A stretch of 64,000 bases of DNA from Kuschelorhynchus macadamiae (GCA_030620095.1 JAUTXW010002098.1:186001-250000); one strand, 5' to 3'. Positions 34,465-47,194 are shown, counted from the stretch's first letter. Program-made: numbers and translations. Notes: generated by a model not told the origin, from the sequence alone.

Positions 34465-36017
34465 ACACAGAAAATCAAAATCAATAGTTTATTTCTTTAA
34501 TTTAAAAGTACATATCGAAACATATAAAATAATTGGAAAAAGGTCAGAAGATTTAAAAATGTAAAAAAGAAAACCTAAATACATAGACATAAGTATAAAC
34601 TAGACAATACAAAACAAGATATATTTACGTAAATTCCTAGAAATCGTAACAGCACATTTTTTATGTTGGCAGCATCTCTAATTTCCTTGTTCAGTTTATT
34701 AAATACTATACATCCCGTAAAGTAAATATATTTTGATACATAGTAGATCGATGATTTTCAGGTAGCAGAAGCACCTTCGATCTGGTGTCGTAATTCTGAG
34801 ATGATCTTACTTCTTGAAACAAACGCTTGTTACGGTATATGAAACAACATATTTCATATATAAATGCCAGCAACAGGCAGAGTCTTTAAATATTTAGAAG
34901 CATTGTGACATGATTCGCGGAACTTTAGGCCGACAATCAAACGTATTACATTCTTTTGTAAAATAAAAATCCTTTAATATCTTTTTCCGAATTCTCGACC
35001 ATATTATTGTTAGATCTCATCAAAAATGTATTATTGTAGTTTTATTTTTATTTACCTTTAAGTTGTTTTTGGACCATAGTATTATTTTTTATAAACATTC
35101 TTTGCTTATGTTATCACCAGCAACTAAAATATTGGTGTCATCAGCATATGCAACTACAGAAATGTTTTCCGATATTTTAGTAACGCAGCTGCCATTGGCA
35201 AAAATCAAGAAAAGGAACGGTACCCATATGGAACCCTGAGGAGTCGTTAATTCAACAATTTTTAGACCACTATGACTCCCATTTACCCGCATGGTCTTTC
35301 TTTCAGACAAGTATGATCTTCGAAGAGCTAAAGGTTTACCCCTTACACCATATTTAAACAGTTTTGAAAGCAACAGCCTATGATCTACTTCATCAAAAGC
35401 ACGCGAAAAGTCAATAAACATACCCAATACCAATAATCTCTTATCTAGAGACTCGACTATGGTACGCTCAAACTGGCTAAGTGCTGTCTCTGTACTTTTA
35501 TTCATAGTAAATCCATGCTGGTTCGATGACAATAGATTATTTGTACAAAAAAAAATAAACCAGCTGATTCTTAATTACCAGTTCGAAAGTTGTTGATACG
35601 CTAGATAACAAATTTATGCCACGATAATTATCAACATTATTGGTTCTTTTTTTATGTAAAGGTAGAACAGTTGCTAGTTTTAAACTATCAGGAAAAACAT
35701 TCTTATCAATGGCTAAATTCATTAAATGCGCTAATATATCAGCTCAAAAATGTGAAATGCCGTCATAGCCGCAAGTATTAGAGTTCTTAAGAATATAATG
35801 ATTATAACATCATTGCCACAAGTGAATGAAGAAAGTTTTGGGAAAAAGAGGTATATTATCAATAAAAAATTCAAAATCTACAGAACCATCATGCTCAAGT
35901 AAAGTTAATTGTGTATTGAAAATTTCCGCCAATTCTTCATTAGAAAGCTCATTTCCGTTTAGAGTGATCTTAATCTTGCCGCGTTTAGGATTTTTAGAAC
36001 GTTTTTATTGTGTATAA
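34465..36017 (-). pseudogene. Non-LTR retrotransposon, 5'-truncated, degenerate
   Basis: Minus strand from 36015: KNPKRGKIKITLNGNELSNE, then SNTCGYDGIS. Next are NLAIDKNVFPDSLKLATVLP, LHKKRTNNVDNYRGINLLSS and SNQHGFTMNKSTETALSQFE. MFIDFSRAFDEVDHRLLLSK is RT motif A, and VVAYADDTNILVAGDN is the intact catalytic YADD. Below 35080 are C-terminal traces: FQEVRSSQNYDTRSKVLLLP and KLNKEIRDAANIKNVL. A minus-strand AATAAA near 34490 marks the 3' end. It looks jockey/CR1-related but clearly distinct from the LINE at 14 kb. It is interrupted by stops and frameshifts. Confidence 0.85.
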
Positions 36018-36054
36018 ATAACTTTAATGTTTCCCCATAAATAATATTTATGTG

Positions 36055-36960
36055 TCTACTAAGTTTTTGTTCGGCCATTTTGAATTGGTACCACAATTTT
36101 ACCAGTTTATCTCTATATTATACTTAATGCTTGCACAAGTATTAATTTAATATATAATTTTTTCAGGCTCAGTTTTTAAATATTTTATTTGAACGTCATT
36201 TTGTTTTCTTGTCTTATATTCATACCAAAATGTTACCAATTTATTCCTATGTAACATTGCATAGGTATTGGTTTTTACCAAAATATTACCAGATTATCCC
36301 CATGTGACCCTTAATTTTTGCCTAAAATTTGAAGTCAATCTGATAAGTAGGTTTTAACCTATGTCGCGAACTGACAGACAGATAAGCAAACCGACAGACT
36401 GACCAACATTTCATAAAACATATTTTTTGGTCCCTAAAGACGCTTAAACGTGAATATATGTAACATTAGTTAATCTCTATACAAGTAGTTATAGCATACA
36501 ATTTGAAATCAGTCCATTAAGTAGTTTTTCGGGCTATATTTTTAAATATTTTATTAAGCCGCCATTCCGTTCCGCCATCTTGGATTCGTACCAAAATTTT
36601 ACCAATTGATTCCTACATAATATTTGACTTTCGTGTAAAATTTGATATAAATTGGATAAGTAGTTTTTCACCAATAATTTTTTTAACATTTCACTAGGTC
36701 GCCATTTTGTTTTGCCACATTATATTTTTATCAAAATGTTCACACCCTTATGGCCTTTAATTTTTTACCAAATCTTGAAGTCAATCGGGTAAGTAGTTTT
36801 TAGCTGTACCACAAAGTCAGACTGACAGGCAGACAGACACGCAGACCGATGGAATTGAGAAAATATGTTTTTCGGCCTCTAAGGACCCTGAAACGTACAG
36901 ATCTGAAAAAATCTCGGAGGGTGATTTTTTCACGATTACAATACTCCATTTTTATGAGGG
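36055..36960 (-). repeat. P2 dispersed repeat, inverted multi-unit array
   Basis: Plus-strand reading shows reverse-complement P2 words: 'ttcggccattttgaattggt', 'accagtttatctctatatta', 'cagacagacacgcagaccga', 'ttgagaaaatatgtttttcg' and the head 'aaaaaatctcggagggtga' near 36905. Several tandem units of about 115-130 bp are visible. Confidence 0.75.
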
Positions 36961-37379
36961 ATGTAAAAAGGCATTTTAACTGATGTAAATTTAATATTGT
37001 GTAATATACTTATTTAATAACCAGCATGTTATTCAGTAATTATATTAATGCGGTCACTCATGTCATCGCATTAAGGCCTGTAAAGCTGTCAATCTAATTT
37101 GGAAATTGGATTAGCATTAATAATCTGAGGGATTACTTCGTAGCATTATTTGACATTATATGTCAGTCCATGATTATTTATCATAGCGGTTATTTGGCTG
37201 CGATAAAATTTAATTATTTCAAATGATTCTACTGCATCCTAATAGTAGAGATTAATTAGTTTTAAAATAGTGAATAGGCCATTTTAAACGGCCTTCTTTT
37301 TCTGAATATCGGCAGTGGCCCTCCAGCTGTCGTCTTGAAAACGTCGTTTTATCCCTAAACTCGCTTTTTCTATATTTGA

Positions 37380-37460
37380 TTTTTGTGCAAAATTTTAGGT
37401 AATTTGGATAAGCAGTTTTCACTACACCGTCATTTTGTTCCGCCATATTGGGCAGACAGA
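37380..37460 (-). repeat. P2 repeat unit fragment
   Basis: A single unit: 'tttgtgcaaaattttaggta', 'ggataagcagttttcac', 'cgtcattttgttccgcc'. The rest of 36960-38310 holds no recognised gene. 'acagggtgattcagaaccc' at 37782 resembles a mariner-type terminus, and a 'cgagggccaa' word repeats at 37798 and 37919. Confidence 0.55.
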
Positions 37461-38311
37461 TCAACAGACACTATTACAATACGACGGAAGTAAAAATCTT
37501 ATCACTCAGGGATACAGCAAAAACACTGAGATTCGGCAGCGGGGCGGAACTTTCACCGAACCAGATAGTACGTACCTTGTCCTGACCATTGAAAAAGTTA
37601 TTGATGTTACATTCTAAATAATTCATACTTTTTTCCGAATCATTTCTTTCAAATCAAGTATTTTATAAAAAAAAGTATCGTGTTCGTAAACACTCCAACC
37701 CGTATTATATTTTAATTAAAGCAATTATTATTATTACTTGTTGTCCACGAATGGACATATTGTAATATACTTCGCAAACTACAGGGTGATTCAGAACCCG
37801 AGGGCCAATAGACTTATTTCCGGCCTTACAAGTTCTTTGTATACCTATGTTGGCATGTTTTATCGTTCCCATACGGAAAGTTTTTGGCCATTTCTCTAAA
37901 CCTGGCAAATTACACTCTCGAGGGCCAAAGTGGTATATTTCCAATTTTTATATAGATATATTTCGAGCCTCGCGAGTGTTTTGTATACCTATTTAATTAA
38001 AAAATATTTAATGATAATAAGAACTGAACTACTGAGATGTCTTGAAGATTCATACAGGATAGAGCATAATTAGTGCATACAGTGATAAAAATATTAGGCA
38101 ATGAGTTAAAAATCAATCTGCTGTTATTAAACTAATTAGATGAAGGAAAATCTTATTTTCAAAATAAGTTATTGGTGGTACAAATTTATGCAGGAAAAAT
38201 CAAAAGTATTCAAAATATTTTTGAGCACTTTTCTTTTTTAAAGTAAGATTAAATGGATTAAGTCGTCTGAGCTCAGAGAAACAGAAAAACTACCGAACAA
38301 TTGTTTTTATG

Positions 38312-40160
38312 CAGTAAAAAGAACCGGAACGCTTAAATACCCTCAAAACCCCTAAAGTGGTGCTTTCAAAATTTGGCATTTGAGAGTTTGTGGGCATATT
38401 TCGCAGTTTTGTGCTACATGAAGTCATTTTCTTATCCTAAATAGAACGCCTCATTAATTTTTATTGCAATAAATTTACTGGTTGCTGAGATACGACAACA
38501 CCGCATTTACAGTGAAAAGTACGGGAACGCCCAATTATCTTCTAAACCGCTAAAGTTGTGCTTACCAAATTCGGTAATTATAGATTTGTGACCATGCGGA
38601 ACTGAAAAATGGTATCTGCAAAGTTGCCATATTTCCCAATTTTGGGCTACGTGTAGACATTTTCTAATTTTAAATGTAATGCCCCATTTATTTTACAGAA
38701 ATTAATGGCTTTTGAGTTATTAAGCTGTTTTTCTTGTTAAGTAATATTGGTGGCTTTCCACAAAGAAAAAAATAAAATTATAATTACTTCTTAGTCCTGT
38801 GTACATTGAAAAAAAAACAATTATTTCCATCCTACATTATTAATAGGCACAATTGTCATTGGATGGAAGAACTTCATATCCAACATCCTCAGAAAATTAT
38901 AGTCTGGGCGGGGATACTGGGTAAAAATATTATAAGCCCTTATTGCATAGAAGGTATATTAAGTGGACAGAAGTATTTAGAGGTCCTTAGGGAACATATA
39001 CTTCCTGCCGTTCAAGAAAATGGAATTGTGGACGAAATCTGGTACCAACATGATGGTGCTTCATCGCATTCTTCAAGGGAAGCCACGCAGTTCCTAAACA
39101 ACCAATTCCCTGGGAGGCTGTTTGGAAGAGGTGGTGCATTAGAGTGGCCACCTCGATCCCCTAATATGACTTCACTAGACTTCTTCTTGTAGGGTCATTT
39201 GAAGGATCGTGTACACAAGAATTGTCCAGAAAATTTAAACGAATTCCACGAAAGAATCCGCACCGAAGTTGCCTTGTAGCACCGAATACGTTGTGCAACA
39301 CACTGTAAGAGTTTTATGATCGACTTGGGTACTGTTTGGCAAATAATGGGAACCACTATTAACATCTAATTAAAAAAATACTGTGTTTAAAATAAGTATT
39401 CTGTTAGGTTATTGTTGACTTTTAATATCCTTCTTATCTTAGCGTTATGATTGTTATGTCGTTGTTGTTTCACACGTTGGCTTTTAAACACCCTTTAAGT
39501 ATCTGATCTGCCACTGGTAGAACTTAGGCCAGTCCCAAGCCTGCATAAAGTGTGGGGGAAAGCCGCCAATATCATCTGATAAAAAAATAACTTGCGAAAT
39601 CATTCATTTCAATAGAAATGGGGCATTCGAATTTTGTAAGCACAACTTTAGCAATTTAAAAGATATTTAAACGTTTCGGTACTTATAACTGTAAATGCGG
39701 TGGCGACCTCAACAACCAGTGCATTATAGAATTTTGAAAAATTGAGACGGCCAATTTAGTGCTGTAAAAATAAATAGGACATAAATTTAAGATAAGGAAA
39801 TGACTACTTGTAGCGCAAAAATGGGAGATCTAGCAACCGTGCTGATACAATGTTTCAATTCCACAAGCCCAAAAACCCCCAAACTCCAAATTTTGTAAAC
39901 ACAATTTTAGCGATTTTGATGATATTTAAGGGTTCCCGTACTTTTTACTGTAACTGCGATATTATCATATCACAACAACTAGTATAGACGAAATTTTAAA
40001 AATTTGGGATATTACTAAATTTGCACAAAAGTGGGAAATCTGGCAACTGTGCCGATACAATTTTTCAATTCCGCATGTCTAGAAACTTCCATATGCCAAA
40101 TTTTGTAAGCACAACTTTAGCGGTTTTGAAGATCTTTAAGCGTTCCGGTTCTCTTTACTA
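38312..40160 (+). mobile_element. Mariner-type element with long, internally repeated inverted termini
   Basis: The outer ends pair as 'agtaaaaagaaccggaacgc' (38313) and the reverse complement of 'cgttccggttctctttact' (40141-40159). Each terminus is built from units of about 180-240 bp that begin 'cagtnaaaagtacgggaacg' and include 'aagttgtgcttacaaaattt' and 'atatttcccaattttgngct' like words. Two units are on the left (from 38312 and 38511) and three on the right (ending near 39692, 39951 and 40159). A transposase pseudogene occupies the middle. The target duplication was not resolved. Confidence 0.7.
38806..39365 (+). pseudogene. Mariner-superfamily transposase C-terminal half, DD41D-like
   Basis: It reads WMEELHIQHPQKIIVWAGIL, then EVLREHILPAVQENGIVDEI, WYQHDGASSHSSREATQFLN (second catalytic Asp), FPGRLFGRGGALEWPPRSPN and MTSLDFFL followed by a stop. 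The Asp in QHD and the Asp in SLDFF are separated by 41 residues. Beyond the stop the frame continues GHLKDRVHKNCPENLNEFHE and FMIDLGTVWQIMGTTI. The N-terminal HTH and first Asp are absent, and SPD is changed to SPN. The spacing resembles the rosa-like (DD41D) branch of mariner. The same spacing is seen in the transposase at 60685-61722. Confidence 0.75.
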
Positions 40161-40169
40161 ACCCTGAAT

Positions 40170-41020
40170 ATTTAAAGTTGGAAAATGTTCTTTATAGATA
40201 TCAGATACTTACCTGTAAATCGAACTAGACAGTTTGACGTGTATTTTTATATGCTTATCACATGCTATTATTATGATGTTTAATCAACTTTGCACCTAAC
40301 CTAAATAGTCTATGTCACAAACTCAAAATGGTGCTAATTCTTGCTACTGCTAGTAGAGAAAATGAGTGAGCACCCATTGGATTCGTAATGACGTCTAAAA
40401 AGTATGTAAAAGTTTCAAACCCGCACATAAACAATTTCAAAACTTATTAACAAATAAATATAGCGATCAAATTGATTTTTTTGGAAAACGAGTAGTATTT
40501 TTGCGCCAATTAAATTTAGCTAATCACTAGTTCCTGCATAATAGCTATATGTGTAGATAGGCGATATAATCAATTTTATTATATTATGCCATTGTTTTTC
40601 GTTTTTTGTTGTTGTTTTATTGTTTTATTACCTTGTATTTTAATTTAATAATCAATATTGTGAACTACTCATTTCCAATTGTTATGTATATATGTAATCT
40701 TTATTTTTTGTAATATTGTATTATTATATTCGACAATTAATTGTCTGTAAATAAATAAATAAAAAGGTAGTTTAGTTTTTTGCAAATAACTCGGGAACAG
40801 TAAAATGGGGCGTGTTTTAAAGTTTGTTTAAATTTACTTTATTGGTTATATTGGCTTTTATATAGGTAAGAAATTTATCTATCAAGTACGTACACTCAAA
40901 CTGTTTCTCAAACACTATTACAAAATGGAATTTGTTAGTATAACTTTATCTTCTAACCTCAATATGCATTTTCCATTGTTGCCACTTTAATCGTAATTTT
41001 GGATTTGTTTAGGTAGTGTC
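40170..41020. other. Unassigned interval with a LINE-like A-rich tail
   Basis: No gene was seen. 'ctgtaaataaataaataaaa' at 40744 looks like the 3' tail of a non-LTR element on the plus strand, but no coding part was recognised upstream. Confidence 0.35.
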
Positions 41021-41024
41021 TAAT

Positions 41025-41345
41025 TGATCACTACGGTGGGGTGAAACTGATCACTATATTGGTGTGAGATTGATCACAGTTTTTGATCAATGTCACCCCA
41101 CCATTCTAATATTCGCATTAAAAACGTAAGCTCTCTGGTTCATTACACTAGTTTTAGATAGTTTACAGAATGCCAAAGGCAATCAGGGCATGCAGATATA
41201 AAGATTAGAATGAAGAATCCATTGAAAATGCTTTGCAGAAAGATATGGATGAAGGCAGGAGTTTATGGGAAGCTGCAAAAGGATTCAAAATTCCTTATAG
41301 TACCTCAAACAATTAATGCGTCATGTAACGAATAACGGTGGGCAA
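41025..41345 (+). pseudogene. Pogo-like transposon 5' fragment
   Basis: Repeated 'tgatcac' and 'ggtgtgag' words, with 'cggtggggtga' opposite 'tcaccccacc' (41035-41103), suggest an inverted terminus. It is followed at 41170 by an ATG reading MPKAIRACRYKD, stop, NEESIENALQKDMDEGRSLW, EAAKGFKIPYST. This is the Psq helix-turn-helix start of a pogo transposase. The rest is missing. Confidence 0.6.
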
Positions 41346-41528
41346 ACGCTATTTAAATTAAGAAAAGCTATACTTAACTATGCGGCGATTTCTGTGGAAT
41401 AACTAATATTATTCTAATACAAAAAACTTGACTTTTTTACCAGTTGGTATTCTTTTTGCCCTCTTCCTGAACAGAAAGGGTTAGGGATGCCCCCGGAGAT
41501 TTTAATTTCACTCCTATATCCTAGATTT

Positions 41529-43229
41529 CAGGGGTGCTCAAACTTGAACTGCTGGCGATCTACCTCAATATTTTTAGACTACTTACGATCGACTCTGAGA
41601 GGCTGCAAGTATGTGTGATGCAGGGTTGTCGTACATACACGATACATACACCCTACCTACCTACCTACCTAGGTAGGGTGTACCGTAGCATATATAGATA
41701 TTAGCTTTCCTCACAATATACATTATTTTAGTCAAGGTTTGAGTTAGGTTTAGTTAGGTTCTTCTCTACAATATTAATGAAAAACTCATAGTTATTCAAA
41801 ATTGCGAGTTTATTGGTTGTTATAAAACAAAATAGTTACATATGTGTTAAACTTAACTAAGGAGTGACTTTGGATGTTGAAGCGTGGCACTGCATGTCCT
41901 CAGCATACTTTTCATAAGATGGTACGTAACCACTGAGTGCTAATCGCAAGCATTAGTCGATTGCGATATTTTGACTTAATTATCTTCACTTTAGAATATG
42001 CAGACTCGCACAAGTAAGTTGACCCAAACATTGCTGTCAGTTGAAGGGCGATTTGCCTTAGATTCGGATATTTATCAGATATAAAACACCAGAAATAGCA
42101 GTCAGCCATTTTTCGTTTTTCAACATCTGAGTGTCATCACCTCTTTCGTCTAGAAAAGCTGTTATTTCGGGCAATAATTCTTGAAGGAATTTTCCGCGAC
42201 TCAATCACCTGACGTCCGTGTGGAAAACTAAATCAGTGTGTTCAGCTGACTCCTTATCTTCCTACTGCAACTTAAAGAGCCGCCGTTGCAAGCTACGTGC
42301 ACGGATGGAATTCACAATTTTTGTTGCAATGCCCATAATTTCCTCCGTGTTTAAAACTTTTGAACACAAAACTTGTTGATGTATAATGCAATGGATTGAA
42401 AAAAATGAAGGGAAATCTTCATTAGCTCGACACAATGCCACAAAACTGTTTTTGTTTCCAGTCATTGCTGGTGCTTCATCGGTTGTAATGCACGCTAATT
42501 TATATATTGGTAGCTTGTAGTTTTTTATAAAATTGAAGAAAACGTCATATATATATCTTCGCCACGGGTCTTCCCCTTCAGAGGAATGATTGTCAAAAAT
42601 TCTTCCTTAGCTAACATGCCATTGAATACCATCCGAATAAAAATACACAGCTGGGCAGTGTCTGTCATATCGGTGGATTCGTCGAACTGTAAAGAAAAGT
42701 ATGTACATTCCATGATATCATTTTTTAATTTATCTGCCATGTCCTGACTCATGACTTCAATACGCCTTGTGACAGTCGGACGAGATAACTGAAGTTCTCT
42801 AATAGCAGACATGATTTCTGTTTTATTTTTAAAATCTCCAAATAAAGTCTCACCCGCTTCAATAAATGCTTCCTTCACAACCGATCCATCTTCCAATGGT
42901 TTCTTGTATTTCGCCAATATATGAGATATTTTAAATGACGCAATCGTAGCAGCTTTTGATTGTTTGGCTGGTCTTGTGAACATGGTTTGTTCTTTTTTCA
43001 AACAAGATATCAAATCACGTACTTTTCGTTTTCTTAATTCACTCTGTGGCGGAAAATCCTTTTCATAGTTTTTATGAACCGTTTGATGATGCCTCTCTAA
43101 GTTACCACGCTTAGGTATTGCAACTGACGCACAACAAATAAGACAAATGCACTTCACCATACAAAACAAAAATTCTTCCTCCCAATCGTTATTAAAATGA
43201 TACGTTTTAGATTTCTTCGCTGCACTCAT
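41529..43229 (-). pseudogene. hAT transposase pseudogene, ZBED/GTF2IRD2-like
   Basis: The ATG is at 43229: MSAAKKSKTYHFNNDWEEEF, then CLICCASVAIPKRGNLERHH with a BED-like Cys/His pattern, and SFKISHILAKYKKPLEDGSV. YFSLQFDESTDMTDTAQLCI holds the first catalytic Asp. A frameshift near 42525 is followed by MTGNKNSFVALCRANEDFPS and SIHCIIHQQVLCSK (the CHRW-like C/H region). Degraded pieces LSRGKFLQELLPEITAFLDE and KNEKWL come next. After an internal deletion of roughly 200 residues is the dimerisation block LTAMFGSTYLCESAYSKVKI. The 3' end 'caggggtgctcaaacttgaa' at 41529 is a typical hAT terminus. The matching 5' end beyond 43229 was not identified. It is the same broad family as the fragment at 1-522. 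Confidence 0.85.
41647..41682. repeat. (CCTA)n tract in a short palindrome
   Basis: 'caccctac' followed by repeated 'ctac' and then 'ctaggtagggtg' makes a small self-complementary microsatellite within the hAT 3' flank. Confidence 0.7.
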
Positions 43230-45057
43230 TTTGTACTATTTAATAATAAACTTTGTATCGACGTAGTATGGTCTTTAAGTTGCAATTCAGAATGACTCCA
43301 ATTCCTGCAGGCGCAACATTTATAGCCGCGTGAATGAAAGCCTCGAATGTTCCCGTCAAACGCGCCGCCCGAAATTTCTAGAAAAGCGGCAAAAATAAAA
43401 AACGCGGCTTTTCTTTGACAAGTACCGCGCGTTCCTTTGATAAAGCTGCCTTTTGCCGCTAGCAGAGTGTTATTTTATTACGTAATACATTTTTGTATTT
43501 TAGTTAAGTACAAAACTTCGGACTTTTATTACTTTTTATAACTAGGATAAGAGAAGTATGACCTTGCATTTCAAAATTTAAAAAAATTGGATAAATCTGT
43601 AATCTTTACCAATAGCGCCATAAACTGAAAGGGAATGTCACTCGATCCGAATGCTAAAATGGCTTAAAATTCCGTTTTTAATAAGCCCACGTTCATTTAA
43701 TTCGGATAAGAGGTACAGAGGATATAGCAATTTAAATCTTTCCTAAGTCAACAGCTCCGCCCACCCGTATTAAGGGGATATAACAATAAGTTTACAACCG
43801 AAATTATAGGAAATTAACTCAGCTTTAGAATGAGGAAATACAAGTTATATCTAGTTCTGGGAGTTTTTGTAGATTTTTTTTAAATGGATTGTTCACCCTT
43901 GCAACTGCGCCCTCTTGCGGTCAATTTAGAAACTTTAAAATATTTGGCCAATTGCTCTTGGCCACTTTTGTGACGCTAACTTGTAGGACTTCCCAGAGTA
44001 TGGATAGTGAGCGCCCTTATGTGAACACCCTGTATTTAGATGACAAAAAACGCCGAAACTGGAAGCACTGAAGAATATGGCTTCACGATATTTTTAAAAA
44101 ACCAAAACCCAAAGAAAAAATTTCATACTTTGTTCAAAGGTTTTTCCGACGTAGATTTTAAATTCGTAAAATATTTTGTTAATTGATTAATTCATTTTGT
44201 AGATACGCTTTAGGGCATTTTTGTACAACGAACACCTTTACCTCGAATTTTACAGTTTTCCTAAATTTATTTCAGCTTCGAATTAACTCTGCTTTGAATT
44301 TATAGCCAATTTAAGTAGTTCTTCTGGCAAAATTGAGGCTATTTTCATTAAACTATCTAAACAAATACCTAGACCGTAATAACGCGGCACCGAAATATCT
44401 GAGGCTAAATATTTACATTCACATTACCGTGCTTTGCGAGCGAAATATCCTATTTTATATGTGCGAGCATATTATGCCCAGAAATAACACGGGGTTACGG
44501 GTGCATTTTGTAAAAAAAACATCGGCTGCATTTGGCAAATGCGCTAACCATTGTTTAAATTTGATAGTGGGCAGATTATCGAAATCTAGCTGTATGTATA
44601 GAGTGTCCCAAATTCGACTAAGTGCATGGGGATATCAGAAACCGTAAGAGATACTATCGGTCGGTTGAATCAGGGCAAAGTTTTTTTATTTGTGGGCTGA
44701 ATTAATTGCCGCCTAGAAATTTACTACTAAATCAATAAAATAAAATATATGTAGGCTGTACTGTATTATTTGCAAATTACTTTAAATATAGGCAAATATC
44801 ATATTAATTTCGGGCATATATATTAAGCAGTGGCGTAACGTAAAGAAAGGAAATAAGGATGCTATAAAACTTAAGAATGTCCAGGATATAAAAAACAAAT
44901 TATAGTGGTAATATGAAATAATCATTACATTTTAAAACTAAAGCGTTAATTTTTAAACTGAAGCTCAATTCTTCTATTTCGATTCCGTTTAGCCTATTTA
45001 TTACGGTCCCTTTAAATGAATCTGACAAACGCAAACTATAACAAGACGCCTTCAATG
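43230..45057. other. No gene seen; transposon-end-like words
   Basis: 43300-43480 is GC-richer and rich in 'gcggc'/'gccgc' words, and is probably the 5' part of the hAT. 'gaacaccctgtatttag' at 44022 and 'tagagtgtcccaaattcgac' at 44600 resemble mariner termini without visible partners. The frames at 43889-44071 and 44333-44647 are not convincing. Confidence 0.4.
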
Positions 45058-45059
45058 TA

Positions 45060-47194
45060 CAGGGTGTCCGGATTTGGTTGCAAAAGCAGGGTATCTCGCT
45101 TATCTTTAAAGATAGAACCTTGTGATTTTCACGAACCTGAGCTAATTTTTTGTGAAACTCATGAAGCCGTAAACAAAATTTTCATAGCCGTGTTCGTTTA
45201 TGAGATACAGGGCGAAATAGAAAATTTTGCATTTTGGAACCCCCCTCGTATCTCAATTATCCTTTAACTTAACGCAAAGGGAAAAATTGCTGCTTGTGCA
45301 GTATGCATTTGAGTTGTTATTTTTTAGATATGACCCAAAGTTGTGTTTTTTTAAATTGGACACCCTGTATATTTGTCCAGAAATTGATTTGTCGTTTTAA
45401 AAGCTTTTCAAAAATATATAATAGTATAGCTTTATTTTAATAAACAACAACAAAAATCTTAATTTTTATAATTATCATCCCAAATTTTGCAGTAGGCCAT
45501 GCAAAACGATGCCGTTTTCTTTTGTTTTCTTAGAAGCAAATGACATTTCCCAATTTTGTACGCGTATATAAAATATAGCGCTAGTTTTTTGTATTTATTT
45601 ATTGTGTAAAAATATATTTTTTATATTATGGAAGAAAACCAAACTTTCGTACATTATGAAAAGTACGATATGTTAGCTTGTTTTATATTAAGTAATGAAA
45701 ATGTTGAACCGGCTTCTGAGATGTATTTTAACAGGTAAATAGAAAATTTTTAGGTATGTTGAAATACTATTGCTTAATTTTTATTTAGATATCCAGAAAG
45801 GAGGCAACCTAATATATCCACTTTTTATCGGATAAAAAAGAATTTACTTAATCACCTCGACGAAAACATATAATAAAGAAAATCGGGAGGCTGAGGAAAT
45901 TACGGTTTTGGCTAATGCAGAAGCTTACCCTACAAACTCTTGTAGGGCCACTGAAAAGAGCATAGGGATTCCAAACCTAGAGTTCAAGAAATTCTAAAAA
46001 AGCACAAATACCACCCATACAAATTTAGGCTCGTGCAGCACTTACAGCCAGGGGATGCAGAGCGTCGGGTAGTCTTTTGCAATTGGTTTCGAGAAAGATG
46101 CGATATGGTTAGAGATTTTGAAAAAGGTTATAGGTTATATGGTCAGCACAACAGAAGCACATTTCAGTGATTCTGGTATAACAGCCAATCGCTATATAGA
46201 AATTTATACCTGCACAATTAACGAAATTTATTTTACGGTGCTCCTGCACACAATTCTGGAATGACGAGATTATTTCTGCACAATAATTTTACCAATCCGG
46301 AACAAATGGAAAATCAACAATTCTATGGGGATATCTGGAAAATAGAATTTACAAAGAACAATATGATAATGTCCAAGATTTTTCAAGTTTTCGCTATTTA
46401 CAAAATCATCCCGTTATTTTGCTTAATTCCCTAAAACGAATACTAAAATTGTGCGAAGCATGCATAGAACAAAATGAAAATCAGTTTGAACAGTTCTTTT
46501 GATTTCCTTGGGTACTGTAGTTCTTATACGACAGTTGATTTTTGCTGAAAGGCTTGTTACATAATAATTTATTACTGTTTTTTTCCTGTGTTACATAAAC
46601 TAGGTAGGTGGTACTTTTTTGGTGCGAAATTATCAATACATATTTTGATAAATAGATTTAATTACATATTTATTTTGAATTATTGTTAGGATGTAGATAT
46701 TGTTAACGACTTTAAATAAAAGACAGTATTGTTTTGCATGGCCTACTGCAAAATTTGGGATGATAATTATAAAAATTAGGATTTTTGTTGTTGTTTATTA
46801 AAATAGACCCATACTATTATATATTTTTGAGAAGCTTTTAAAAGGACAAATATACAGGGTGTCCCATTTAAAAACACAACTTTGGGTCATATCTAAAAAA
46901 TAATAACTCAAATGAAAAATATGACTACGCCACTGGATCCAGCGTAAAAAACTGCATAAGCAGCAATTTTTCCCTTTGCGTTAAGTTTAAGGATAACCGA
47001 GATACGAGGGGAGGTCCCAAAATGCAAAATTTTCTATTTCGCCCTGTATCTCATAAACGAAGAAGGCAATGAAAATTTTGTTTACGGCTTCATGAGTTTC
47101 ACAAAAAATTAGCTCAGGTTCGTGAAAACCGCAAGGTTCTATCTTTAAAAATAAGCGAGATACCCTGCTTTTACAACCAAATCCGGACACCCTG
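45060..47194 (+). mobile_element. Long-TIR mariner element with TA target duplication
   Basis: Both ends are CAGGGTGTCCGG-type and flanked by TA (45058-45059 and 47195-47196). The terminal inverted repeats are about 450 bp (45060-45507 and 46731-47194), paired throughout with modest divergence, for example 'aagcagggtatctcgctta' against 'aagcgagataccctgctt'. The unique centre of about 1.2 kb holds a degenerate intron-containing transposase. The open frames at 45016-45267 and 46987-47265 are simply the two TIRs and are near-identical for that reason. Confidence 0.88.
45629..46501 (+). pseudogene. Mariner transposase pseudogene (internally deleted)
   Basis: The start is MEENQTFVHYEKYDMLACFI, LSNENVEPASEMYFNR, then a putative intron (donor near 45735, acceptor near 45788) and YPERRQPNISTFYRIKKNLL. 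EEITVLANAEAYPTNSCRA matches the N-terminal HTH of the 60-kb copy (EVNVLALVQTAPETSCRK). TEAHFSDSG is a damaged DEAHF motif. YGAPAHNSG is a damaged QQDGAPAHN in which the catalytic Asp is Tyr. The segment with the third Asp is deleted, and the end is GYLENRIYKEQYDNVQDF to CIEQNENQFEQFF. It is non-functional. Confidence 0.8.

Noticed and set aside
37705..37944. 79-residue minus-strand frame
   Set aside because: Overlaps a 'cagggtgattcagaacc' mariner-terminus-like repeat. No protein family is recognised.
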